Both the position numbers and the translations under genes were made by a program. Under the pieces are notes generated by a model. The model saw only the letters and a program-made list of their open reading frames with translations. It did not search any database and was not told where the DNA came from. A stretch of 56,366 bases of DNA from a virus: positions 1-56,366 of the IMG/VR virus record IMGVR_UViG_3300037840_000311, one strand, 5' to 3'. Position 1 is the stretch's first letter; each line of letters starts with the position of its first letter. Below are positions 50,979-56,366 of this stretch, one piece after another.

Positions 50979-51155
50979 GACCACTTGAACCGGCAAGAGC
51001 AATTCATGCGCGAGCTTCAAGCCCTCGTCAATAAATATTTCGTCCCGACGATGAACGAGCTCCGATCCGAAAAGCTCACACCAAAGAAGCGTAAGGAAAT
51101 AGCCCAAAAAGCGGCAAGGGCCAGATGGGGGAAGAAACCAGATGTCAATCCATGA
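50967..51155 (+). CDS. Small basic helical protein (62 aa or 49 aa)
   Basis: The product MEHTDHLNRQEQFMRELQAL, then VNKYFVPTMNELRSEKLTPK and KRKEIAQKAARARWGKKPD, is helical and becomes strongly basic. The KEIAQKAARARWGKK ending is a common pattern of small phage and plasmid DNA-binding proteins. If the promoter at 50950-50978 is used, translation must begin at the ATG at 51006. The end overlaps the next gene by 14 bases. Confidence 0.58.
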   Translation: MEHTDHLNRQEQFMRELQALVNKYFVPTMNELRSEKLTPKKRKEIAQKAARARWGKKPDVNP

Positions 51156-51462
51156 TGGAATACGCCTGATAGCGATTACGTGCCCGCGTATTTATTGCGA
51201 TGTCTGCCAGAGGACTTTCCCGCGCGGACTTGAACCGATCATGACGATTCGGCTGGCAACGGAAAAGCCCAGCGCATACCGTTGGGACAACAGCGAAGCG
51301 ACGTATACAGCCGATGGAATTCCAACGACTGTAGATGCCTACCTCGCCGACGCAATTGCTGCCGGATGGAAACAGGTGGACTTTTTCGGGAAACCGCAGA
51401 TAGTCTGCACAAATTGCGCCACCGCGCCCCCGCGACCGCCGAAAACCCCGTGGAACCGTTGA
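51142..51462 (+). CDS. Zinc-binding hypothetical protein (106 aa)
   Basis: Cys pairs lie at CPRIYCDVC (about 14-22) and CTNC (about 89-92), flanking a small mixed domain (AYRWDNSEATYTADGIPTTV, ADAIAAGWKQVDFFG). The tail APPRPPKTPWNR is encoded by a junction element (51418-51474). It resembles other small phage zinc-ribbon proteins; the function is unknown. Confidence 0.62.
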   Translation: MSIHDGIRLIAITCPRIYCDVCQRTFPRGLEPIMTIRLATEKPSAYRWDNSEATYTADGIPTTVDAYLADAIAAGWKQVDFFGKPQIVCTNCATAPPRPPKTPWNR

Positions 51463-51474
51463 GCCCAAAAACAG
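51418..51474 (+). repeat. Gene-junction element, hybrid form
   Basis: GCCACCGCGCCCCCGCGACC, GCCGAAAACCCCGTGGAACC, GTTGAGCCCAAAAACAG. It has the B-type head and the GAGCCCAAAAAC tail of reversed A copies, showing that A and B belong to one family. Confidence 0.8.
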
Positions 51475-51483
51475 AATGAGCCC

Positions 51484-52647
51484 ATGCCCGACAATTTCAA
51501 ATTCCTACCAGATCATTCGACCAACCCTGATCATTCTCCTCTCAGGAGACACACCCCCACTCCCCACCCCGACAGTTTCATCGACGACTACTCCCACGCC
51601 AGACCGGGCATCTGGCCCCTGCCCGACAAGTTGCACGTGATGACGGTTCTGAGCAACCCCCCGCGGTTTCGATCCAGGTACAACCTCTACCGCGAGTACT
51701 CGAAACGTGTGCTCGACTCCTCGGCCATCCTTCACACCTGTGAAATCGCTTTTGGTCAGCGGCATTTTGAAATCACGGACCCCAATAACCCCCATCACCT
51801 TCAACTTCGCACTAGCCATGAACTTTGGCACAAAGAGAACGGCCTGAATCTGCTGATCGCCAACGCGCGGCGGCTCTACCCGGAAATGCGGTACGTTGCA
51901 TGGATCGACGCGGATATTCAATTCGCCCGGCCAGATTTCGCGCAAGAAACCCTCCATCAACTGCAGCATTTCGACTTCGTGCAGATGTTTTCTCACGCTC
52001 AGAATCTTGGACCGGAAGGCCAGCCGATCGATGAGAAAACCACGCCAGGTTTCATGTGGAGCTACGCCAATGATCGGCCGAACCCTCACGACGCCCCGGA
52101 CGGTTGGGACTGGGCAACCCAATTTCAAACCTCATCGGCCGATGGCGTAAGCCCTATGTGCTACTACTCCATGCTGCCGGAGCAAGCCGGCCCGATTTCG
52201 TGGAAATTCACGCACCCCGGTTTTTGTTGGGCAGCCCGCGTCGACGCCCTCGACAAAGTAGGCGGTTTGATCGATTTCGGCATCCTGGGATCCGGCGATT
52301 ATCACATGGCTTGTGCCCTGGTAGGCCACGTCGAATACAGCCTCGCTAGAGAAATGCCGGAGCGGTACAAGTACCTCTGCTACCAGTGGCAAGAGCGGGC
52401 GGAAAAGCACATTCGCCGAAACGTGGGATACGTGCCCGGTTTGGTCAATCACGGATGGCACGGCAGACGCGCAGCCAGGCTCTATGACAAGCGCTGGAAG
52501 TTCCTGAAGGTCTCAGGCTTCGATCCAGATCTAGACCTCAAGAAAGACTCGCAAGGTCTCTGGCAGTTGACGGACAGAAGCTATCAACTGAGAGACGGGC
52601 TCAGGGATTACGCCCGATTGAGAAACGAAGATTCCATTGACCTATGA
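51484..52647 (+). CDS. GT-A-type glycosyltransferase (GT2-like)
   Basis: The protein has 387 residues. After a Pro/His-rich N-terminus comes LHVMTVLSNPPRFRSRYNLY, the nucleotide-sugar-binding entry of GT-A enzymes, and the metal-binding DxD motif in YVAWIDADIQF (Asp 142, Asp 144). A conserved-looking second half includes GFCWAARVDALDKVGG, ILGSGDYHMA and LVNHGWHGRRAARLYDKRWK, features of glycosyltransferases carried by large phages. It may decorate virion proteins or DNA, or alter host glycans. The stop overlaps the next ATG. Confidence 0.85.
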   Translation: MPDNFKFLPDHSTNPDHSPLRRHTPTPHPDSFIDDYSHARPGIWPLPDKLHVMTVLSNPPRFRSRYNLYREYSKRVLDSSAILHTCEIAFGQRHFEITDPNNPHHLQLRTSHELWHKENGLNLLIANARRLYPEMRYVAWIDADIQFARPDFAQETLHQLQHFDFVQMFSHAQNLGPEGQPIDEKTTPGFMWSYANDRPNPHDAPDGWDWATQFQTSSADGVSPMCYYSMLPEQAGPISWKFTHPGFCWAARVDALDKVGGLIDFGILGSGDYHMACALVGHVEYSLAREMPERYKYLCYQWQERAEKHIRRNVGYVPGLVNHGWHGRRAARLYDKRWKFLKVSGFDPDLDLKKDSQGLWQLTDRSYQLRDGLRDYARLRNEDSIDL

Positions 52648-52796
52648 ACCTCCCCACTAATCAAGCCGAGATGATCGAATTCCGCAAGCGATTGATTGAC
52701 GCACGGCGCCGCAACCCAGAAGCACTCCAGACTTTCGCGGATGAAGTGATCGCAGCGGCTGACAAACTTATCGCAGAATACCAGGAGAACGAATGA
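52644..52796 (+). CDS. Small helical protein (50 aa)
   Basis: The ATG at 52644 overlaps the glycosyltransferase stop, and its TGA overlaps the peptidase ATG at 52793. The product is a continuous charged helix (AEMIEFRKRLIDARRRNPEA, FADEVIAAADKLIAEYQEN). The coupling on both sides is the main evidence. It could be an adaptor or inhibitor of the peptidase, but this is only suggested by position. Confidence 0.6.
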   Translation: MNLPTNQAEMIEFRKRLIDARRRNPEALQTFADEVIAAADKLIAEYQENE

Positions 52797-53539
52797 GAAC
52801 CACCAAACGCATGGGATGGATACCGGACCTCCCCGACCAGAGAGACCACAAGTATGGCCGTGCTCTGTTGGCGAAACTCCCCTTCGCCGTCTCACTCCGC
52901 GCCAACGCCGGGCCGATCTACGATCAAGGAAACATCGGCTCATGCACCGCGCAAGCCATCGCCGCGGCCATCGTGTACGAAGAGAAGAAACAGAGCCTAC
53001 CCGAAATCTTCCCCTCGCGCTTGTTCATCTACTACAACGAGCGGGTGATCGAGAATTCCGTATCGAGCGACTCCGGCGCCCAGATCCGGGACGGCATCAA
53101 GAGCGTAGTGAACCAGGGAGTTTGCAACGAAAGATCCTGGGGATACGAACACGCTTTTGACGATGTACCGTGGTCGAAGTGCTACACCGAGGCCAAGCGC
53201 GATCTCGTCAAGCAGTATCTGAGCTTGGACCCCGACTTGAACCAGATGCAAACCTGTCTCGCGGCAGGCTTCCCTTTTATCGTGGGATTCACGGTGTACG
53301 ACTCGTTCCAATCGGACGCGGTAGCTAACTCTGGACATGTGCCGATGCCGGGACCCTCTGAGCAGGTGATCGGCGGGCATGCGGTTTTGTGTTTGGGGTA
53401 CGATAACGCGAGTCAAACATTCCTTTGTCAGAACTCGTGGGGAAAAGACTGGGGAATGCAAGGGTTTTTCACAATGCCCTATGCGTATTTAACGGATTCA
53501 AATTTAGCTGGAGACTTTTGGTCTATCAGGATGGTGTGA
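52793..53539 (+). CDS. Papain-like (C1 family) cysteine peptidase
   Basis: The 248-residue protein has all active-site elements: oxyanion Gln 45 and nucleophile Cys 51 in YDQGNIGSCTAQ, His 196 in IGGHAVLCLGYDN, and Asn 214 in QNSWGKDWGMQG. It has no signal peptide and no long propeptide; WIPDLPDQRD at the N-terminus is typical of this bacterial/viral subfamily. It could mature virion proteins in place of a standard prohead protease, or act on host proteins. Confidence 0.93.
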   Translation: MRTTKRMGWIPDLPDQRDHKYGRALLAKLPFAVSLRANAGPIYDQGNIGSCTAQAIAAAIVYEEKKQSLPEIFPSRLFIYYNERVIENSVSSDSGAQIRDGIKSVVNQGVCNERSWGYEHAFDDVPWSKCYTEAKRDLVKQYLSLDPDLNQMQTCLAAGFPFIVGFTVYDSFQSDAVANSGHVPMPGPSEQVIGGHAVLCLGYDNASQTFLCQNSWGKDWGMQGFFTMPYAYLTDSNLAGDFWSIRMV

Positions 53540-53889
53540 GTTTGGCTTCACCAGACGAACGCAAGAGCGAGACAGAACGGCAGCGCGGCGGCGATTTGTA
53601 TAGCGTTGTTCTTGACAGGGCAACCGAGAACTACGAGCAGGCTTTCGCGTGGAACAAGCCGGAAAATGGATCTGGTTATCATGCCATCAGCCTAAACAGG
53701 CTCATCCATGCAGAAGCTCAGATTGAAGTGTTGGAAATCTTCAATTGCGGCCAAGTTGGGGGTTATGATCGCGGACAGGAAGCGGCAGGCCGCCGATCAC
53801 TGAAAGATCGGCTCGCTTGGCTCAAATCTCATCGCCCCAGCGCCCCAACAAGCCCGGACCCGAGACCAACAGGTGAACCCAAACCATGA
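53536..53889 (+). CDS. Hypothetical helical protein with PTGEPKP tail (117 aa)
   Basis: I chose the GTG at 53536, which overlaps the peptidase stop (GTGTGA). The product is charged (SLASPDERKSETERQRGGDL, then YSVVLDRATENYEQAFAWNK) with helical regions, ending in PSAPTSPDPRPTGEPKP, another member of the junction-encoded tail family (53842-53885). The function is unknown. Confidence 0.6.
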   Translation: MSLASPDERKSETERQRGGDLYSVVLDRATENYEQAFAWNKPENGSGYHAISLNRLIHAEAQIEVLEIFNCGQVGGYDRGQEAAGRRSLKDRLAWLKSHRPSAPTSPDPRPTGEPKP

Positions 53890-54188
53890 AACGCTCTTGT
53901 CTCATCTGCCTCATCCTCCCCTTGCTGTTCGCCCAAACCCAGCTCCGCATTGACTCCCAAGTATCCCCCTTGCCTACCGTGATCGTGGCTCAGTACGCCA
54001 CTTGCATCGGACTACCCTCTTGCGCCGGGATACAGTACGCGCAGTTCAAGATGAGCGACGGCACGACGCGCGGCCCCTTTTGGCTTGTGCCGACCACTCC
54101 AGGTTTCGCGCTTGATGTGAACTGGACCTCGATTCCGGTTACCACGCCGGCAGGAACCGCAGCAAATTGCTCACAGGTGAAGCCATGA
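53886..54188 (+). CDS. Small secreted protein (100 aa)
   Basis: A signal peptide (MKRSCLICLILPLLFAQ) starts the protein. The mature part is beta-rich with a Cys pair (TCIGLPSC) and the motif YAQFKMSDGTTRGPFWLVPT, then a final Cys. It may be an exported virion or periplasmic protein. The stop overlaps the next ATG (ATGA). Confidence 0.65.
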   Translation: MKRSCLICLILPLLFAQTQLRIDSQVSPLPTVIVAQYATCIGLPSCAGIQYAQFKMSDGTTRGPFWLVPTTPGFALDVNWTSIPVTTPAGTAANCSQVKP

Positions 54189-54550
54189 CAACAACAGGTT
54201 GGAATACGGTCAATATAGCGATGTTGACGGTCGCCGTTATCTTGATGAACTTGCCGACGTTTCTTCACGGACAGCCCACCGTCACCCAGTCCTACGGTCT
54301 CACTTTAGAGCGAGACGACTTTCCGCCATCGAACGCCGGCGATACGACCTTTCAGACGCCAGTCTCGACGCGCAGCTCGTTCGTGTTGGTCTATCGAAAC
54401 GGACTCCTGCAGCGGGCGGGAACCAATTGTACGCCAGTTCCGCCAGCGTCCGCAAATTGCGATTATTCGGTATCGGGGAATGTCACAGTGACCTTTCCAG
54501 GGCCAGGAATGGCAGCGGGAGACCTCGTTACGATTCTGTTTCAGCGATGA
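54185..54550 (+). CDS. Small secreted or anchored fibre-like protein (121 aa)
   Basis: I chose the ATG at 54185, overlapping the previous stop. A signal-peptide-like N-terminus (VNIAMLTVAVILMNLPTFLH) precedes a beta domain containing STRSSFVLVYRNGLLQRAGT and VTFPGPGMAAGDLVTILFQR. That domain resembles short phage tail-fibre modules (YRNGLLQ...GDLVTI). It probably acts with the three large fibre-like proteins. The stop overlaps the next ATG. Confidence 0.65.
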   Translation: MTTTGWNTVNIAMLTVAVILMNLPTFLHGQPTVTQSYGLTLERDDFPPSNAGDTTFQTPVSTRSSFVLVYRNGLLQRAGTNCTPVPPASANCDYSVSGNVTVTFPGPGMAAGDLVTILFQR

Positions 54551-54747
54551 AAAGGCTATCACCTGAACGGCGGCGAGAAATTGGAAGGCAGGGCGGATTA
54601 GCCGCTCAAGAACGGCGCCGAGCATGGGTAGTAAGCTGGGCGCGAACCTGTGCGATTTACCGTTGGGCTGCACTCATCGTGAGGGATTTTCACGGCCCCA
54701 ATGCGATCCTGCAATCGAGTCTAGGCCCAACCAAAGGAGCACGGTAA
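54547..54747 (+). CDS. Small basic protein with GGLA motif (66 aa)
   Basis: The ATG overlaps the previous stop. The N-terminus MKRLSPERRREIGRQGGLAA repeats the R-E-I-x-R-Q-G-G-L-A motif of the minus-strand protein at 1772-1981. A Trp/Arg-rich helix follows. The tail SSLGPTKGAR comes from a junction-type end. It is probably nucleic-acid-binding; the function is unknown. Confidence 0.55.
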   Translation: MKRLSPERRREIGRQGGLAAQERRRAWVVSWARTCAIYRWAALIVRDFHGPNAILQSSLGPTKGAR

Positions 54748-54954
54748 ATGTGTTGGCATCGACCCGGTAGAAAGACGAAATCAGGAACGGTCACCTGTCG
54801 CTCTTGCGGAGTCGCTATCGAGCAATGCCCCTGTGTTGGGCAGTGGAGCCGGAGCGTCGACCATGATTGTACGGCCTGTCTTGGTTCGATGTGGTGCGCC
54901 ATCGTGCGCGGATGGAGAGCAAAACTGTGGGAACTCCTGGAGAACGCCGCATGA
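54748..54954 (+). CDS. Cys-rich zinc-binding protein (68 aa)
   Basis: Cysteines are arranged as CRSCGVAIEQCPC and CTACLG with a His between them (SVDHDC), a double zinc-ribbon pattern in a small basic protein. The ATG follows the previous stop directly with GGAGC nine bases before. The TGA overlaps the next ATG. It belongs to the many small zinc proteins of this genome. Confidence 0.62.
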   Translation: MCWHRPGRKTKSGTVTCRSCGVAIEQCPCVGQWSRSVDHDCTACLGSMWCAIVRGWRAKLWELLENAA

Positions 54955-55460
54955 GCGAAACAGACCAAGTTTCGATGAAGCGCCACACCCCGCGAAAGTA
55001 TCGCCGAGGTTCCCGCAAATGGCGCGAACACTGGACGGTAATGCTGGAGTGGATCGGCAACAAGCCCCAGGTTCTACCGTTGATCGAGCACCACATCCGA
55101 TTGGCAAGCGATGGCTCAGGAACCATGCTGGCATGCAGCCTGAATGATGCAACCTGGACATGCTACCGTAAGACTGACGCGGAGCATCTATTCGGAAGGC
55201 TGAAACGCTTGGGCCGAATACGATTCTCGCCCTACGTTCGCGTCCAACTGTTCCACGATTTCAAGGATGTGCCGATCCATTTTGGGCCAGAGGGATCAAT
55301 CGCCATATCTGAACTCGGCAGAGGCGTCAAGCGGCTCGCGGTCTACCGGCTCGGCAAAACGCCCGACTTTAGCAAACTCTACCGTAAGCCACCGCGCGCC
55401 CGCAAGAAAAAGAGCGTTTCAAGCCTCAAGCCCAAACAAAAAGGAGCAAAGAGCAAGTGA
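54951..55460 (+). CDS. Basic hypothetical protein (169 aa)
   Basis: A Lys/Arg-rich N-terminus (MKRHTPRKYRRGSRKWREHW) leads to a mixed domain (LIEHHIRLASDGSGTMLACS, TDAEHLFGRLKRLGRIRFSP, ELGRGVKRLAVYRLG) and a Lys-rich C-terminus (PRARKKKSVSSLKPKQKGAK) partly encoded by a junction-type sequence (55388-55445). It may be nucleic-acid-binding. It overlaps the GTG of the next gene. Confidence 0.6.
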   Translation: MSETDQVSMKRHTPRKYRRGSRKWREHWTVMLEWIGNKPQVLPLIEHHIRLASDGSGTMLACSLNDATWTCYRKTDAEHLFGRLKRLGRIRFSPYVRVQLFHDFKDVPIHFGPEGSIAISELGRGVKRLAVYRLGKTPDFSKLYRKPPRARKKKSVSSLKPKQKGAKSK

Positions 55461-55732
55461 CACCACAAGAATTCGCCAACTTGAAATACGGCAACATCAT
55501 CACCTCCGGAGGATTCTCAGGAGTCCCCTTCCGCCAAATGATGGTCATCCACACCAACCGGGACGATCAGGACAACTGTACCGCCATCGTAGCGCTCGAT
55601 TGCTTGTTGCCGGCCAACGCCGCCGCGTTGCAGTTGGTCAATCCTATTTCGCAACAAACCGTCCTGCTCGATCCAAACCTAGGACCGGAGCCCAAGGTTT
55701 TAGGTATCCTAAAGACAGTTCTGGAGAAATAA
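55457..55732 (+). CDS. Small hypothetical protein (91 aa)
   Basis: The GTG at 55457 has AAAAAGGAG upstream and overlaps the previous stop. The product contains a helix (MTPQEFANLKYGNIITSGGF) and beta sequence (RQMMVIHTNRDDQDNCTAIV, QQTVLLDPNLG). No family is recognised. It is followed by the lipoprotein gene. Confidence 0.62.
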   Translation: MTPQEFANLKYGNIITSGGFSGVPFRQMMVIHTNRDDQDNCTAIVALDCLLPANAAALQLVNPISQQTVLLDPNLGPEPKVLGILKTVLEK

Positions 55733-55733
55733 C

Positions 55734-56240
55734 ATGAAACTACGAATCTTCCCTATCGGTGTTTTGATCCTGATATTGCTACTGGCAGCCTGCCAGACCT
55801 CAACCATCATCGCCAGCCTCGAGGCCGCCGTCTCAGCGGCTGAAATCGCCATACCGGTAATCGGGGCAGCGACCGGCCTGAACGCGCAGACCTCCGCGCT
55901 GATCGTGGCCTATCTCCAACAGGTGAACGTCGCGACCGCGGAAGCGGCTACCATCCTCGCAAACACCAGCCTGACGAGCGCGCAGAAGACAGCGCAGATC
56001 GTCAAGGCGTTCGCAGCGATCGCGGCGGGATGCAACTGTATTCCACCAGGGACTCCGCAGGAAGTGGTAGCCGTGGTGAACGCGGTAGCCCAAGCTGTCC
56101 TGAACTTCCTGACCAACTTCCAGCCCGCCCCCGCGCCCCCGCCAGTCGTAAAGGTCAGCACGGCCGATGCCCAAAAACTAGCAAGCCTCAGAACCCGGAG
56201 CGAGGCTAATATCACGAAACTGAAAGGAGTCAAAAAGTGA
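55734..56240 (+). CDS. Lipoprotein (168 aa)
   Basis: The N-terminus MKLRIFPIGVLILILLLAAC carries a lipobox (LLAAC, lipidated Cys 20). The mature protein is helical and Ala/Thr/Ile-rich (LEAAVSAAEIAIPVIGAATG and onward), with a Cys pair (GCNC) and a Pro-rich C-terminal region (PAPAPPPVV). It probably resides in the outer or inner membrane of the host or in a virion membrane, for example for superinfection exclusion or virion assembly. The stop overlaps the GTG of the gene that crosses the circular join. Confidence 0.75.
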   Translation: MKLRIFPIGVLILILLLAACQTSTIIASLEAAVSAAEIAIPVIGAATGLNAQTSALIVAYLQQVNVATAEAATILANTSLTSAQKTAQIVKAFAAIAAGCNCIPPGTPQEVVAVVNAVAQAVLNFLTNFQPAPAPPPVVKVSTADAQKLASLRTRSEANITKLKGVKK

Positions 56241-56366
56241 GCACCAAAGTAACGAAGCAATCCGTACCCTTCAACCCGGCAGAACTCGCGACATGGGCCG
56301 AGGCTATGAAACTGGCGGCCCTCATCAACGGAAGCCAGTTGTTTCAATCGGCGGGCCTGTTCATCA
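56237..56366 (+). CDS. 5' end of the join-crossing hypothetical gene (continues at position 1)
   Basis: The GTG at 56237-56239 overlaps the lipoprotein stop. From 56240 onward this is the repeated copy of bases 1-127, so the gene continues at position 1 and ends at 369. See the entry at 1-369 for the whole protein. Confidence 0.85.
   Translation, partial: MSTKVTKQSVPFNPAELATWAEAMKLAALINGSQLFQSAGLFI
56240..56366. repeat. 127-bp terminal direct repeat, right copy
   Basis: Identical to bases 1-127. It marks closure of a circular molecule of 56239 bp. Confidence 0.93.

Noticed and set aside
21693-51474. Junction elements as a CRISPR array
   Set aside because: Copies are spread over 50 kb between genes, vary in sequence and orientation, and have no uniform spacers; no cas genes are present.
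1-56366. tRNA, rRNA or tmRNA genes
   Set aside because: I looked in the gaps over 100 bases (4577, 7274, 14082, 20906, 33156, 33926, 35653) and saw no cloverleaf or conserved TTCGA-type arm in context.
1-56366. Insertion sequences or transposons
   Set aside because: No transposase-like protein and no terminal inverted repeats with target duplications; the only dispersed repeats are the junction elements, which are too short and lie in frame with gene ends.

Overview
The window is a circular, phage-like replicon of about 56.24 kb. The first 127 bases are repeated exactly as the last 127, and one gene reads across the join (GTG at 56237, continuing at position 1). The host was not identified. 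Base composition, Shine-Dalgarno sites and several Sec signal peptides (for example MKTLLLALLILPLAYAQ) point to a Gram-negative-type bacterium; Acidobacteriota is my weak guess. I see no integrase, DNA or RNA polymerase, tRNA, rRNA, CRISPR array or insertion sequence.

Layout. (1) 0-6 kb: small accessory genes. A minus-strand group (753-2253, including a J-domain protein) and a plus-strand group (2360-5047, including a DnaJ-type zinc-finger protein) diverge from a promoter region with two 20-bp repeats. (2) 5.1-15.7 kb: DNA metabolism, comprising a DUF5131 (Gp37/Gp68) protein, an HNH-like protein, a C5 cytosine methyltransferase, a candidate origin with a perfect DnaA box, a winged-helix initiator or helicase loader, DnaB helicase, an HD phosphohydrolase, and a fused SNF2-like helicase/DNA methyltransferase. 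(3) 15.7-20.9 kb: a minus-strand operon with zinc-ribbon proteins, a GroES-like protein carrying two insertions, and a long coiled-coil protein. (4) 21-35.7 kb: a probable virion module of many small proteins with one terminal membrane helix, very basic proteins, a transglutaminase-like protein and a DUF3494 (ice-binding-like) protein. (5) 35.7-43.4 kb: small beta-rich proteins ending in an F-x-G-x-K-R-F motif, alternating with minus-strand genes that lie inside stop-free plus-strand corridors, plus a GT4 glycosyltransferase. (6) 43.6-50.2 kb: three large secreted fibre-like proteins, a holin-like protein and a lysin. (7) 50.2-56.2 kb: small regulators, a second glycosyltransferase, a papain-like peptidase, small exported proteins and a lipoprotein.

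What makes it unusual. I cannot find a terminase, portal, HK97-type capsid protein, tape measure, tail protein or packaging ATPase. The candidate virion genes encode membrane-anchored or Sec-exported proteins, which suggests an undescribed, possibly membrane-containing or envelope-assembled virus. Throughout the genome, gene junctions carry copies of one family of about 50-60 bp elements (more than 25 recognised, in both orientations). These elements encode the last residues of many genes and supply the ribosome-binding site or lead-in of the next. Paired inverted copies form long hairpins. Where minus-strand genes sit between paired copies, the plus strand stays free of stop codons for the whole island, and its ORF overlaps or abuts the next start codon. 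This gene-junction and open-corridor architecture is the main candidate for a new biological system here.
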